From: an uncultured Granulosicoccaceae bacterium
GTDB lineage: Bacteria > Pseudomonadota > Gammaproteobacteria > JABXHR01
Reading direction: 5' to 3'
Length of the DNA stretch: 5,164 nucleotides
Assembly (NCBI GenBank): GCA_937921805.1
Contig: CAKZUS010000092.1
Location: 1 to 5,164 of the forward strand
Shown piece after piece: positions 1-5,164 of the stretch. The notes below the pieces were generated by a model. That model saw only the letters and a program-made list of their open reading frames with translations. It ran no database searches and was not told the origin of the DNA. How positions within the stretch are numbered: position 1 is the stretch's first letter; the number at the start of each line of letters is the position of its first letter. A program made the position numbers and the translations under genes.

Positions 1-308
1 AGCTTCGCGGCGATTTGCGCGTCCATGCGCCCCGCTTGCAGGTGGTGGCCCTCTATCGGCCACAGCAAGCCTACGGGGTTGTGATTATCGCCGCACAGCA
101 CAAACGCAATGCCGCGCGCCGCCAACGCCACCAACAGATTATTGGTGTAGCTGATCCCGTGCGCATTCGCGATGACGGCATTGATATCGTCTAGCGGCAC
201 CCGCCCCAGCTCTTCGCGTTTTTCGCCCCGCCCTTGCACGGTCATAAACCCCCGATGCAGAGCCAAGTGCCGACTGTTGTCGGCGATTTCGACAATACGA
301 CTTTGCAC
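1..308 (-). CDS. cas1: CRISPR-associated endonuclease Cas1, type II-C (N-terminal part, cut by window edge)
   Basis: Cas1 is the integrase of CRISPR adaptation; with Cas2 it inserts new spacers at the leader end of the array. I translated the minus strand from a GTG at 308-306 and found an open frame of 102 codons running off the left edge. It begins MQSRIVEIADNSRHLALHRG and later contains LGRVPLDDINAVI, a HGISYTNNLLVALAARGI stretch and a CGDNHNPVGLLWP segment, the beta-rich N-terminal domain pattern of type II Cas1 proteins. The catalytic Glu/His/Asp residues of the C-terminal domain lie beyond the window, so activity cannot be judged; about two thirds of a typical 300-residue protein is missing. 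The start codon is set by an AGGAG 7 bases upstream. An ATG at 315-313 lies in another frame. Only 3 bases separate it from the cas9 stop, so it is almost certainly cotranscribed with cas9. Confidence 0.95.
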   Translation of the reverse strand, partial: MQSRIVEIADNSRHLALHRGFMTVQGRGEKREELGRVPLDDINAVIANAHGISYTNNLLVALAARGIAFVLCGDNHNPVGLLWPIEGHHLQAGRMDAQIAAK

Positions 309-311
309 GGC

Positions 312-3300
312 TCATCTCCTATGGCGCACGAGGCGCTTGCGCCCAATAGGGTCTATTACCACAGCCTGAGCGCCTGCTTTCATCAGCTTCCCTGGAGTTT
401 TCGATGTATACGCAAAAACATTCTTCTTATCGCGGTTACGCGCATCGACATTGGCTTCGTTCAGTGGAGCGAAGACCACTTGCGGTTTAGCATTAATTGA
501 AACGACTCGAAACACCCGGCGCTGCTCATCCACCGTCATCTCCACCGTGTCGTTGCGCATTAGCCGCATGACTAGCGGCTGCCCCGCTAGGGTGCGCGTG
601 GGGTGGCGCAGCATCGCCCAGGCGGGGGCCTCGCCGTGTTGGCGCACGAGTTGGTAGGCGTCAAAGGTGGAGATCACGTCGCCGTGGTACTTGCCTTTGG
701 CGTCGCGCCAGATCTCGATGCAGTAGTTGCTGCCGCCGACGTAGCCTTTGTAGGGCTTGGGGTCGCCGTCTTCGGTCACGCCATGGCGCGCTAGCCCAGG
801 CTCGGTGATGAGGATGAGCTTTTTGTTGGCGTATTCGCGTACGCGTTGGTTTGTATCGTTGCGTTTGCGCAGGGTGGCGCGTCCATCGGGCCGCAGCCCC
901 CAGGCACTCTCTTCGTGCATCGCGCCTTGATAGCCATGATCGGGTTTGTGGCTCACCCACAGATGCGCAATCGCGTGCTCGATTTGGCGCTCAAAACTAG
1001 GCCACAGCAGGGGGCGTTGGTCGATGAGTCGATCTAGCTGCTGCTGGCGGGCCGATTCGCTAGCCGCAGCAAATCGCTGCAATAGCCCTCGGTCGGTGAG
1101 GCCAATCACGGCGGCGTCGATGGCGTGGTGGCGGTGGTCGTCGCGGTTTTTGTGGCGGCTCCCCGCGAGCAGGCGATTCAGGCCATAGTGCCCGCGCAGC
1201 ATCGCGGTGAGGCGCCCGGGTATAGCGACGACTTTTTCATGGTCGCAGACGCAGGCGAGGTACTGCGTGGCGACGCTGGCTAAATAGGCGGTGTCAGTGA
1301 TCGCGCGGGCCAGAAAGCCGTTCTCTCCTCGCCATTTTTCCATCGCATTGGCTGCGAAGCGGCCGGTTTTATTGGCGTTGCGCATTTTGCGCGCGCGCAG
1401 CAAGATATCGCTATAGAGATAGCCTTCGCTGGCATAGCGGTCATCGCCAAAGGCTTCGAAGGGGCTGTTATTGCCCTTGCGGCGGTTGGCTTCGCGATAG
1501 GCGACGGTTTTGTTATTCATGCTGTCGTCGAGCGTTTGCGAGAACGGCAAGATGTGTTCGATCTCGACCTCGCTACTGAGCAGCTGCTCGATGCTGATCT
1601 GCTTGCCACTAAACGGACAACGACGGTCGGCGCAGTCATCGGGGTTGAGCTCGATCCAGAGCTGCATTTTCTGGCTCAGGCTACGGCGCCTGCCCCCCTT
1701 TAGAAGCTCTGGATCTTCGCCCAGCACCTGACAGGCTTCGCCCACCAGGGCGGTGTTGCGATCTTGGCGCTTCTTTTGGTCTTGCTCTATCTCCCGGCGC
1801 CGCTCTTTGCTGAGCTTGAGATCGCGCGCGACTTCGATGTGCACCTCGCTGGGGTGGCCGTAGCGTTTGATCAGGGCATTCACGACGACGCGTATTTGGT
1901 TCAGGCCGATGTGCACGGTGGGGTTGGAGATTTTGCCGTAGCGCTCTTCATCGTTGCGGGGCTTGGGCTGCGCAAAGCCTACGTGGCGTTGCAGCGGTAT
2001 GCCGTAATAGGGCAATGCCTCCAACAGATCTTTCCGTTCGCTTCCTGGCCCCAGTTGGCTGTGCGAGCCATACCCCGCTGCCAGCACGGCTTTGTCGTAG
2101 GTGATCACTTGCTCGTGGAGCACCGGCAAGATACGCGCGATGGCCTCGCGGCTCAGCCTGCCAAAACCTGGCACTAGGGCGGCACTCGCCATCAATTGCG
2201 CCGTCGCGCTGTCGATGTTCGCGACCTGTTGGAGATAGTGGAGCAGATCGCGCTCGCTCTCCTGAGCCAAAAGCTGTTCCACAATCGCGTCTTGCTCGTG
2301 CCAGTGCAAGGCGTGCCAGGCTTCGCCCATGATTTTCTTGTGCCCCAGGGTCATGCTGGTGAGGTTGCCTTGTAGGCGGTCGCGCTTGATACCCTCTAGG
2401 CTAAACGTGGTTTGACTGGGGAGCTTGAGCACTTTATTGCGCAGCGTCGTAAATGTCAGGTCTTTGCGCCGCTCTAGCGCCGCCGCCACAATGTCGCGTT
2501 GCTCGCGCGTGAGAGGGGTTTGCGAGAGATCGGGCGCGATCACGCGCAAGTTATTCAGCTCTTGATAGATCCGCATGCGCTGCACACTCGGCAGGGCATT
2601 GGGCGCGCGTTCTAATGCTGGCTCCAGGGTGCAACGCCCTGGCACCTGTGGGCGCAGCGGGCGCTGGAACAGCAAAATATCTTTGATCTTGTCGCGGGCG
2701 TCGTCGGTAAACAGCGCGGGATTATGCGGCTGTTGCGCCGCCCAGAGCGTATCGAACTCGTGCTCGATCATGCCGCGATCCGCATAGAAGTTATACGCTC
2801 GGTCTTTCTTATTGCCGTCGCTAAGTCGCGCGCGCACCTGTTTATTAGCCGCATATCGCTTTGCGAGCCACTCGCCCAGAGTGCGGCACTGCTCCGCTTC
2901 CAGCGTTTCATTCAGGCGCTTAATCGCCTGCTTCAGCGCGCCGCTGTCATTATCCGCCGCATCGGTTTTGCGATTGCTCTTAAAGCCCCGACGCTGGTTG
3001 ATGTGCAGCATCGCCCGCCCAAACTCCGGCCCCGTGAGCTCAGTATCTAGCCCCTTGGCCCGCAGCTCATACGGATTGTGCGTGACCAAGTCCTGGCGCT
3101 TCGCCTCATCAGTAGGCAAAAAGCCCAACGCGACTAAGGCCTCCTGCATCAAGCGCTTGCGCTTGAGCAGGCGATCACGGCGACGGCGTTGCTGCCGCGC
3201 TAATCGCCGTGCAGCAGCCAAAGAAACGGCTGTCTGCGGATGCCGTCCATCACTAAAAATCCGCGAACCGAGTTTGACAATGGCGCAGGGCTTGTCCGTC

Positions 3301-3383
3301 GCGTCGAGCCGCAGCACGGCCCAGCCGATTGAGGTGGTGCCCAAATCCAGAGCGAGGCGGTAGCGCATAATGGGTTCTTCCAC
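312..3383 (-). CDS. cas9: CRISPR-associated endonuclease Cas9, compact type II-C
   Basis: RNA-guided DNA endonuclease that cuts both strands of targets matching the crRNA, in complex with tracrRNA. Residue numbers are from the GTG start. RuvC-I lies near 7-55, with LALDLGTTSIGWAV and catalytic D13. The arginine-rich bridge helix is about 56-85, with RRRR at 66-69. The REC lobe follows to about 485. RuvC-II holds HIEVARDL with E517. The HNH domain (about 545-690) has EVEIEHILPFSQTLDDSMNN, with catalytic H610 and N633; E609 replaces the Asp of NmCas9, which I recall as normal in this clade. RuvC-III has DDHRHHAIDAAV with H753 and D756. The WED/PAM-interacting region is about 800-1023, with EANVDARNRDK near the end. 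All nuclease residues are present and the frame is unbroken, so it should be active. The length of 1,023 residues and the following cas1 point to II-C. Start: the GTG at 3383 has AAGGAA 7 bases upstream; an ATG at 3368 (MRYRLALDLG), with a weaker GGAAG 8 bases upstream, matches where relatives often begin. Either is possible. Confidence 0.98.
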   Translation of the reverse strand: MEEPIMRYRLALDLGTTSIGWAVLRLDATDKPCAIVKLGSRIFSDGRHPQTAVSLAAARRLARQQRRRRDRLLKRKRLMQEALVALGFLPTDEAKRQDLVTHNPYELRAKGLDTELTGPEFGRAMLHINQRRGFKSNRKTDAADNDSGALKQAIKRLNETLEAEQCRTLGEWLAKRYAANKQVRARLSDGNKKDRAYNFYADRGMIEHEFDTLWAAQQPHNPALFTDDARDKIKDILLFQRPLRPQVPGRCTLEPALERAPNALPSVQRMRIYQELNNLRVIAPDLSQTPLTREQRDIVAAALERRKDLTFTTLRNKVLKLPSQTTFSLEGIKRDRLQGNLTSMTLGHKKIMGEAWHALHWHEQDAIVEQLLAQESERDLLHYLQQVANIDSATAQLMASAALVPGFGRLSREAIARILPVLHEQVITYDKAVLAAGYGSHSQLGPGSERKDLLEALPYYGIPLQRHVGFAQPKPRNDEERYGKISNPTVHIGLNQIRVVVNALIKRYGHPSEVHIEVARDLKLSKERRREIEQDQKKRQDRNTALVGEACQVLGEDPELLKGGRRRSLSQKMQLWIELNPDDCADRRCPFSGKQISIEQLLSSEVEIEHILPFSQTLDDSMNNKTVAYREANRRKGNNSPFEAFGDDRYASEGYLYSDILLRARKMRNANKTGRFAANAMEKWRGENGFLARAITDTAYLASVATQYLACVCDHEKVVAIPGRLTAMLRGHYGLNRLLAGSRHKNRDDHRHHAIDAAVIGLTDRGLLQRFAAASESARQQQLDRLIDQRPLLWPSFERQIEHAIAHLWVSHKPDHGYQGAMHEESAWGLRPDGRATLRKRNDTNQRVREYANKKLILITEPGLARHGVTEDGDPKPYKGYVGGSNYCIEIWRDAKGKYHGDVISTFDAYQLVRQHGEAPAWAMLRHPTRTLAGQPLVMRLMRNDTVEMTVDEQRRVFRVVSINAKPQVVFAPLNEANVDARNRDKKNVFAYTSKTPGKLMKAGAQAVVIDPIGRKRLVRHRR
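316..320 (-). promoter_or_regulatory. Shine-Dalgarno site of cas1, embedded in the end of cas9
   Basis: On the minus strand AGGAG lies 7 bases before the cas1 GTG and within the last codons of cas9; the string AGGAGATGAGCCGTG carries the ribosome site, the cas9 stop (TGA, 314-312) and the cas1 start (308-306). It decides for the GTG over the out-of-frame ATG at 315. The arrangement suggests translational coupling of cas1 to cas9, which is an inference. Confidence 0.75.
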
Positions 3384-3390
3384 AGCGAGA

Positions 3391-3396
3391 TTCCTT
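3391..3396 (-). promoter_or_regulatory. Shine-Dalgarno site favouring the GTG start of cas9
   Basis: The minus strand reads AAAGGAA followed by 7 bases and then GTG (3383-3381). This is a strong match to the anti-Shine-Dalgarno sequence at good spacing. It is 22 bases from the alternative ATG at 3368, too far to serve it. That ATG would rely on a weaker GGAAG (3381-3377) with an 8-base spacing. Confidence 0.6.
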
Positions 3397-3406
3397 TCTT
3401 TTTTGA

Positions 3407-3436
3407 TCTATAACGGCGTGCAATACAGACTGAAAA
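3407..3436 (-). promoter_or_regulatory. Possible sigma-70 promoter of the cas9-cas1 operon
   Basis: On the minus strand TTTTCA (3436-3431, 4/6 of consensus) and TATAGA (3412-3407, 4/6) are separated by 18 bases, placing a start near 3400 and a leader of roughly 17 bases that contains the AAAGGAA ribosome site. It is the best-placed pair I found by eye, but the match is modest and other AT-rich pairs in the area cannot be excluded. Confidence 0.3.
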
Positions 3437-3501
3437 TAACACGGAGCGTAAAGATCATGGAATGCCTACAAAAACACAGACTCGGAAATGCAACACTGCT
3501 A

Positions 3502-3531
3502 TTGACGCCCGAGAGTGGCTTGGATTATGAT
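3502..3531 (+). promoter_or_regulatory. Strong sigma-70 promoter for the putative tracrRNA
   Basis: TTGACG (3502-3507, 5/6 of consensus) and TATGAT (3526-3531, 5/6) are 18 bases apart, the best promoter match in the window. Transcription would begin around 3537-3539, immediately before the anti-repeat-like sequence and about 80 bases before a clear intrinsic terminator. It points away from cas9, so the two transcripts are divergent and do not overlap. Confidence 0.7.
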
Positions 3532-3536
3532 CAGGA

Positions 3537-3620
3537 ACTAGTAAATTGGGATATGCGCTCTAGCACGCTAACAAGCTGAAAGATGCACAAAATGAAAGGC
3601 CGCTATATGCGGCCTTTATT
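3537..3620 (+). ncRNA. Putative tracrRNA of the type II-C system
   Basis: tracrRNA pairs with the CRISPR repeat part of crRNA, allows its processing in many systems, and is bound by Cas9. A strong promoter ends 5 bases upstream and an intrinsic terminator closes the transcript, giving about 84 nt, close to mature tracrRNAs. The 5' part, CTAGTAAATTGGGATATGCG (3538-3557), resembles the start of the Parvibaculum lavamentivorans tracrRNA as I recall it (TAGCAAATCGAGAGGCGG). The downstream GCTAACAAG (3568-3576) is like the GCTACAAT that ends the anti-repeat in Neisseria meningitidis. The span 3538-3574 is 37 nt, the size of a II-C repeat. A further 20 nt, including CTGAAAGATGC, lead to the 9-bp terminator stem. 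Position beside cas9 also fits. What is missing is the array: complementarity to the repeat has not been seen. The alternative is an unrelated small RNA. Confidence 0.65.
3595..3620 (+). terminator. Rho-independent terminator of the putative tracrRNA
   Basis: A perfect 9-bp inverted repeat, AAAGGCCGC (3595-3603) and GCGGCCTTT (3609-3617), closes a 5-base TATAT loop and continues into TTTATT. The T tract is short and interrupted, so termination may be incomplete. The stem is symmetrical, but the minus-strand tail (CATTTTG) is less T-rich next to the stem, and no gene on that strand ends here, so the plus strand is the likely direction. Confidence 0.8.
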
Positions 3621-3642
3621 ATGCCCGCTGCTTATGTCTGCT

Positions 3643-3665
3643 GCTCGGGCACGCAGCTCGGGCAC
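3643..3665 (+). repeat. Two 10-bp direct repeats with a 13-bp period
   Basis: GCTCGGGCAC occurs at 3643-3652 and again at 3656-3665, separated by GCA. The CGGGCA core of either copy can also pair with TGCCCG at 3622-3627, giving two alternative 6-bp hairpins just after the tracrRNA terminator. It could be a regulator-binding site in the xdhA upstream region or a chance duplication; nothing in the sequence decides this. Confidence 0.5.
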
Positions 3666-3780
3666 AGACCCCAACCGCCCCCTCGTCTCTCTCTTAGGCG
3701 CATTAGCTCAATGAAGACGCTTACTGTCTTTATTCCGCTATGTTAGGGAGCAAATCAGACATTATTGCCCTAGCCGCGCT

Positions 3781-3786
3781 TATATT
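3781..3786 (+). promoter_or_regulatory. Possible -10 element for xdhA
   Basis: TATATT matches 5/6 of the sigma-70 -10 consensus and would start transcription near 3793, about 22 bases before the xdhA ATG. No recognisable -35 lies at the right distance (3758-3763 reads GACATT), so if it is used it may need an activator. This is a weak call. Confidence 0.25.
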
Positions 3787-3796
3787 GATCCTTCTT

Positions 3797-3818
3797 GGAG
3801 CCAATGACCCCACCATGA
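3797..3818 (+). promoter_or_regulatory. Translation start region of xdhA with a four-codon ORF overlapping the start codon
   Basis: GGAG (3797-3800) is the only ribosome-site match near the xdhA start, but it lies 14 bases from the ATG at 3815, longer than usual. A nearer ATG at 3804 opens a four-codon frame (Met-Thr-Pro-Pro, stop 3816-3818) whose stop overlaps the xdhA start as ATGA. Its own spacing to GGAG is only 3 bases, which is short. Coupled restart is a possible explanation; simple loose spacing is another. Confidence 0.4.
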
Positions 3819-5164
3819 CGACTTGCCGCATTAACGACCACACGCATCACATTGCGCACAGCGCCGACACGATGCTCTTAGCGTATCTGCGCGAGACGCT
3901 ACACCTCACGGGCACCAAGGAGGGCTGCGGCTCTGGTGACTGCGGCGCCTGCACGGTGTTGCTAGGCCAACAGGGCGAATACCGCGCGATTAATGCCTGC
4001 ATCACGCCCGTGGGCGCGGTGCACGGCGGGCATGTGGTGACGGTCGAGCACATCGCCGACGGCGATACGCTACACCCCGTGCAGCAGGCGATGATCGACG
4101 AGCACGCGAGCCAGTGCGGTTTTTGTACGCCCGGGTTCGTTATCTCCGGCGTCGCGCATTATCACGGCGGCGGCACGCCAGAGGGCATTGTGCCAGCCAT
4201 CGCGGGCAATCTCTGCCGCTGTACGGGCTATCGTCCCATCGTCTCGGCGCTGCAAACGGCGCTGGCGCAGCGCGAAGAGACCCCGCCGCATTGGGCGCAA
4301 GACGCTCTGCCGCTGGATGATATGGACGATACCGAACAAGCCGCGTCACCAGCCACGTCATATTGGCGCCCGCACACCCTGGCAGATTTCCAGCGCCTGC
4401 GCGCCCAATACCCCGAGGCGGAACTGGTCGCGGGGGCGACAGACCTAGCGCTGCGCATCACCCAAAATGACGAGCACATTGCGCAGCTTATTGATGTCAG
4501 TGGCATCGACGCGCTGCGGGTGCAGGAGCGCCGCGCAGACCAGCTGGTACTGGGTGCGGCACTGAGCTATCGCGAATCGCAAGACGCCTTGCTCGACGCG
4601 TTTCCACAGCTCGCCGCCCTGTGGTCGCGCATCGGCGGCCCGCAGGTGCGCACCCGCGGAACGCTCGGCGGCAACCTCGGTTCGGCCTCGCCGATTGGCG
4701 ATGTGGCGCCGGTGTTGATCGCACTCGGCGGCGCGGTGCGCGTGAGCAACGGCAGCACGGCGCGCACGATTGCTATCGATGATTTCTTCACAGGCTATCG
4801 CCAGAGCGTACTGCGCCACGACGAGCTAATCGAGCAACTGATTTTCCCCATCGTCCCACAAACGCAGCTTTTCGCCTACAAAATCTCTAAGCGCATCGAA
4901 GACGATATCTCGACTGTGCTGCTCTGCGCCGCGCTGCGCCTGGATTTGCGGCAGGGCGAGCAATGCGTCGCCCGGGTTCGTATCGGTCTGGGGGGCATGG
5001 CTGCGACGCCGCTTCGTGCACGCGGCATTGAGCAGGCCCTGCAGGGGGCGAGTCTGCAACAAGACTGGCAGGCTCTCACCCACGACGCCGTGGCTGCCCT
5101 GACTCCAATGAGCGACGTGCGCGCCAGTGCCGACTACCGCCGCACGGTCACCAGCGCCCTGCTC
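3815..5164 (+). CDS. xdhA: Xanthine dehydrogenase small subunit XdhA, FeS/FAD-binding (C-terminus cut by window edge)
   Basis: In bacteria with split xanthine dehydrogenase, XdhA carries two [2Fe-2S] clusters and FAD, and passes electrons from the molybdenum subunit XdhB to NAD+ during oxidation of hypoxanthine and xanthine to urate in the cytoplasm. The 450 codons seen include the plant-ferredoxin-type cluster cysteines C38, C43, C46 and C62 (GTKEGCGSGDCGACTV). The second cluster has C101/C104 (QCGFCTPGFV) and C134/C136 (GNLCRCTGYRP). A poorly conserved linker spans about 152-182. An FAD-binding domain follows, with VAGATDLALR (205-214), GGPQVRTRGTLGGNLGSASP (274-293), and KISKRIEDDIS (356-366) in the CO-dehydrogenase flavoprotein-like C-terminal part. 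SDVRASADYRR (433-443) is a typical near-terminal motif, so only some tens of residues are missing. The start at 3815 puts the first cysteine near residue 38, as in relatives. xdhB is expected next, outside the window. It is divergent from cas9 and unrelated in function. Confidence 0.95.
   Translation, partial: MTTCRINDHTHHIAHSADTMLLAYLRETLHLTGTKEGCGSGDCGACTVLLGQQGEYRAINACITPVGAVHGGHVVTVEHIADGDTLHPVQQAMIDEHASQCGFCTPGFVISGVAHYHGGGTPEGIVPAIAGNLCRCTGYRPIVSALQTALAQREETPPHWAQDALPLDDMDDTEQAASPATSYWRPHTLADFQRLRAQYPEAELVAGATDLALRITQNDEHIAQLIDVSGIDALRVQERRADQLVLGAALSYRESQDALLDAFPQLAALWSRIGGPQVRTRGTLGGNLGSASPIGDVAPVLIALGGAVRVSNGSTARTIAIDDFFTGYRQSVLRHDELIEQLIFPIVPQTQLFAYKISKRIEDDISTVLLCAALRLDLRQGEQCVARVRIGLGGMAATPLRARGIEQALQGASLQQDWQALTHDAVAALTPMSDVRASADYRRTVTSALL

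Larger units (their letters stand above)
3384..3814. other. Divergent intergenic region between cas9 and xdhA
   Basis: This 431-bp gap is visibly more AT-rich than the genes on either side, especially in 3384-3600. Reading from left to right it holds the cas9 ribosome site and a probable cas9 promoter on the minus strand, a near-consensus promoter, a putative tracrRNA and its terminator on the plus strand, a pair of 10-bp direct repeats, and the xdhA leader. I see no convincing protein-coding gene in it and no CRISPR repeats. Confidence 0.85.

Noticed and set aside
2812..3363. A 183-codon plus-strand ORF, and similar long frames at 1764-2177 and 661-960.
   Set aside because: All lie inside cas9 in other frames; their compositions (Arg/Ser/Ala rich) are typical of shadow frames in GC-rich coding DNA.
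3453..3532. Nested inverted repeats GATCAT/ATGATC (3453-3458, 3527-3532) around CTCGG/CCGAG (3481-3485, 3509-3513), suggesting a structured RNA or riboswitch.
   Set aside because: Stems of 5-6 bp with large loops are expected by chance over this length, and the region overlaps the promoter at 3502-3531.
3457..3579. A 40-codon plus-strand ORF (MECLQKHRLGNATLLLTPES...) with GGAG 10 bases upstream and a terminator after it; a longer frame starts at 3370.
   Set aside because: It runs straight through the strong promoter and anti-repeat of the putative tracrRNA, has no recognisable domain, and lacks a clear promoter of its own. The terminator is better explained by the small RNA.
3740..3814. In-frame 25-residue N-terminal extension of xdhA from an ATG at 3740, with a hydrophobic run (IIALAALILILLGA) that looks like a signal or anchor.
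   Set aside because: There is no ribosome site before 3740, XdhA is a cytoplasmic subunit, and the start at 3815 gives the usual distance to the first cluster cysteine. The hydrophobic run comes from AT-rich leader DNA.
4070..4819. Several minus-strand ORFs of 70-124 codons opposite xdhA.
   Set aside because: xdhA is clear from its cysteine and FAD motifs; these antisense frames show no motifs or ribosome sites of note.
1..5164. Search for a CRISPR array, tRNA, insertion sequence ends or attachment sites.
   Set aside because: No regularly spaced repeats, tRNA-like cloverleaf, transposase frame or long terminal inverted repeats were seen; the array is expected outside the left edge.

Overview
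This window looks like chromosomal DNA from a GC-rich proteobacterium. It holds the promoter-side end of a type II-C CRISPR-Cas locus next to the start of a xanthine dehydrogenase gene. The Cas9 resembles, as far as I can recall, the compact II-C Cas9s of alphaproteobacteria and related Pseudomonadota (for example the Candidatus Puniceispirillum type), but the class or genus cannot be fixed from this sequence alone.

Layout. On the minus strand, read from about 3440 down to 1, a probable cas9 promoter is followed by a complete cas9 (312-3383, 1,023 codons from a GTG start) and, after only 3 bases, the first 102 codons of cas1, cut by the left edge. The order cas9-cas1 fits the minimal II-C operon cas9-cas1-cas2; cas2 and the CRISPR array would lie beyond position 1, and no repeat or spacer is present here. 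On the plus strand, a 431-bp low-GC gap (3384-3814) separates cas9 from a divergent xdhA (3815 to the right edge, 450 codons), which encodes the FeS/FAD subunit of a two-gene molybdenum hydroxylase.

The most interesting item is in the gap. A near-consensus sigma-70 promoter (TTGACG-18-TATGAT, 3502-3531) is followed by about 84 nt ending in a perfect 9-bp GC-rich hairpin with a U-rich tail (3595-3620). The start of this transcript, TAGTAAATTGGGA, resembles the 5' end of known II-C tracrRNAs as I remember them. I therefore call 3537-3620 the tracrRNA of this system, transcribed divergently from cas9. The array is outside the window, so the call predicts what its repeat should look like: a 36-37 bp unit with a 3' part close to CCCAATTTACTAG. 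A short, hairpin-poor tail between anti-repeat and terminator would make it a very compact tracrRNA.

How the parts work together: Cas9 would use the tracrRNA paired to array-derived crRNA to cut foreign DNA, and Cas1 (with Cas2 outside the window) would insert new spacers. xdhA is ordinary purine-catabolism metabolism and appears to be only the chromosomal neighbour.
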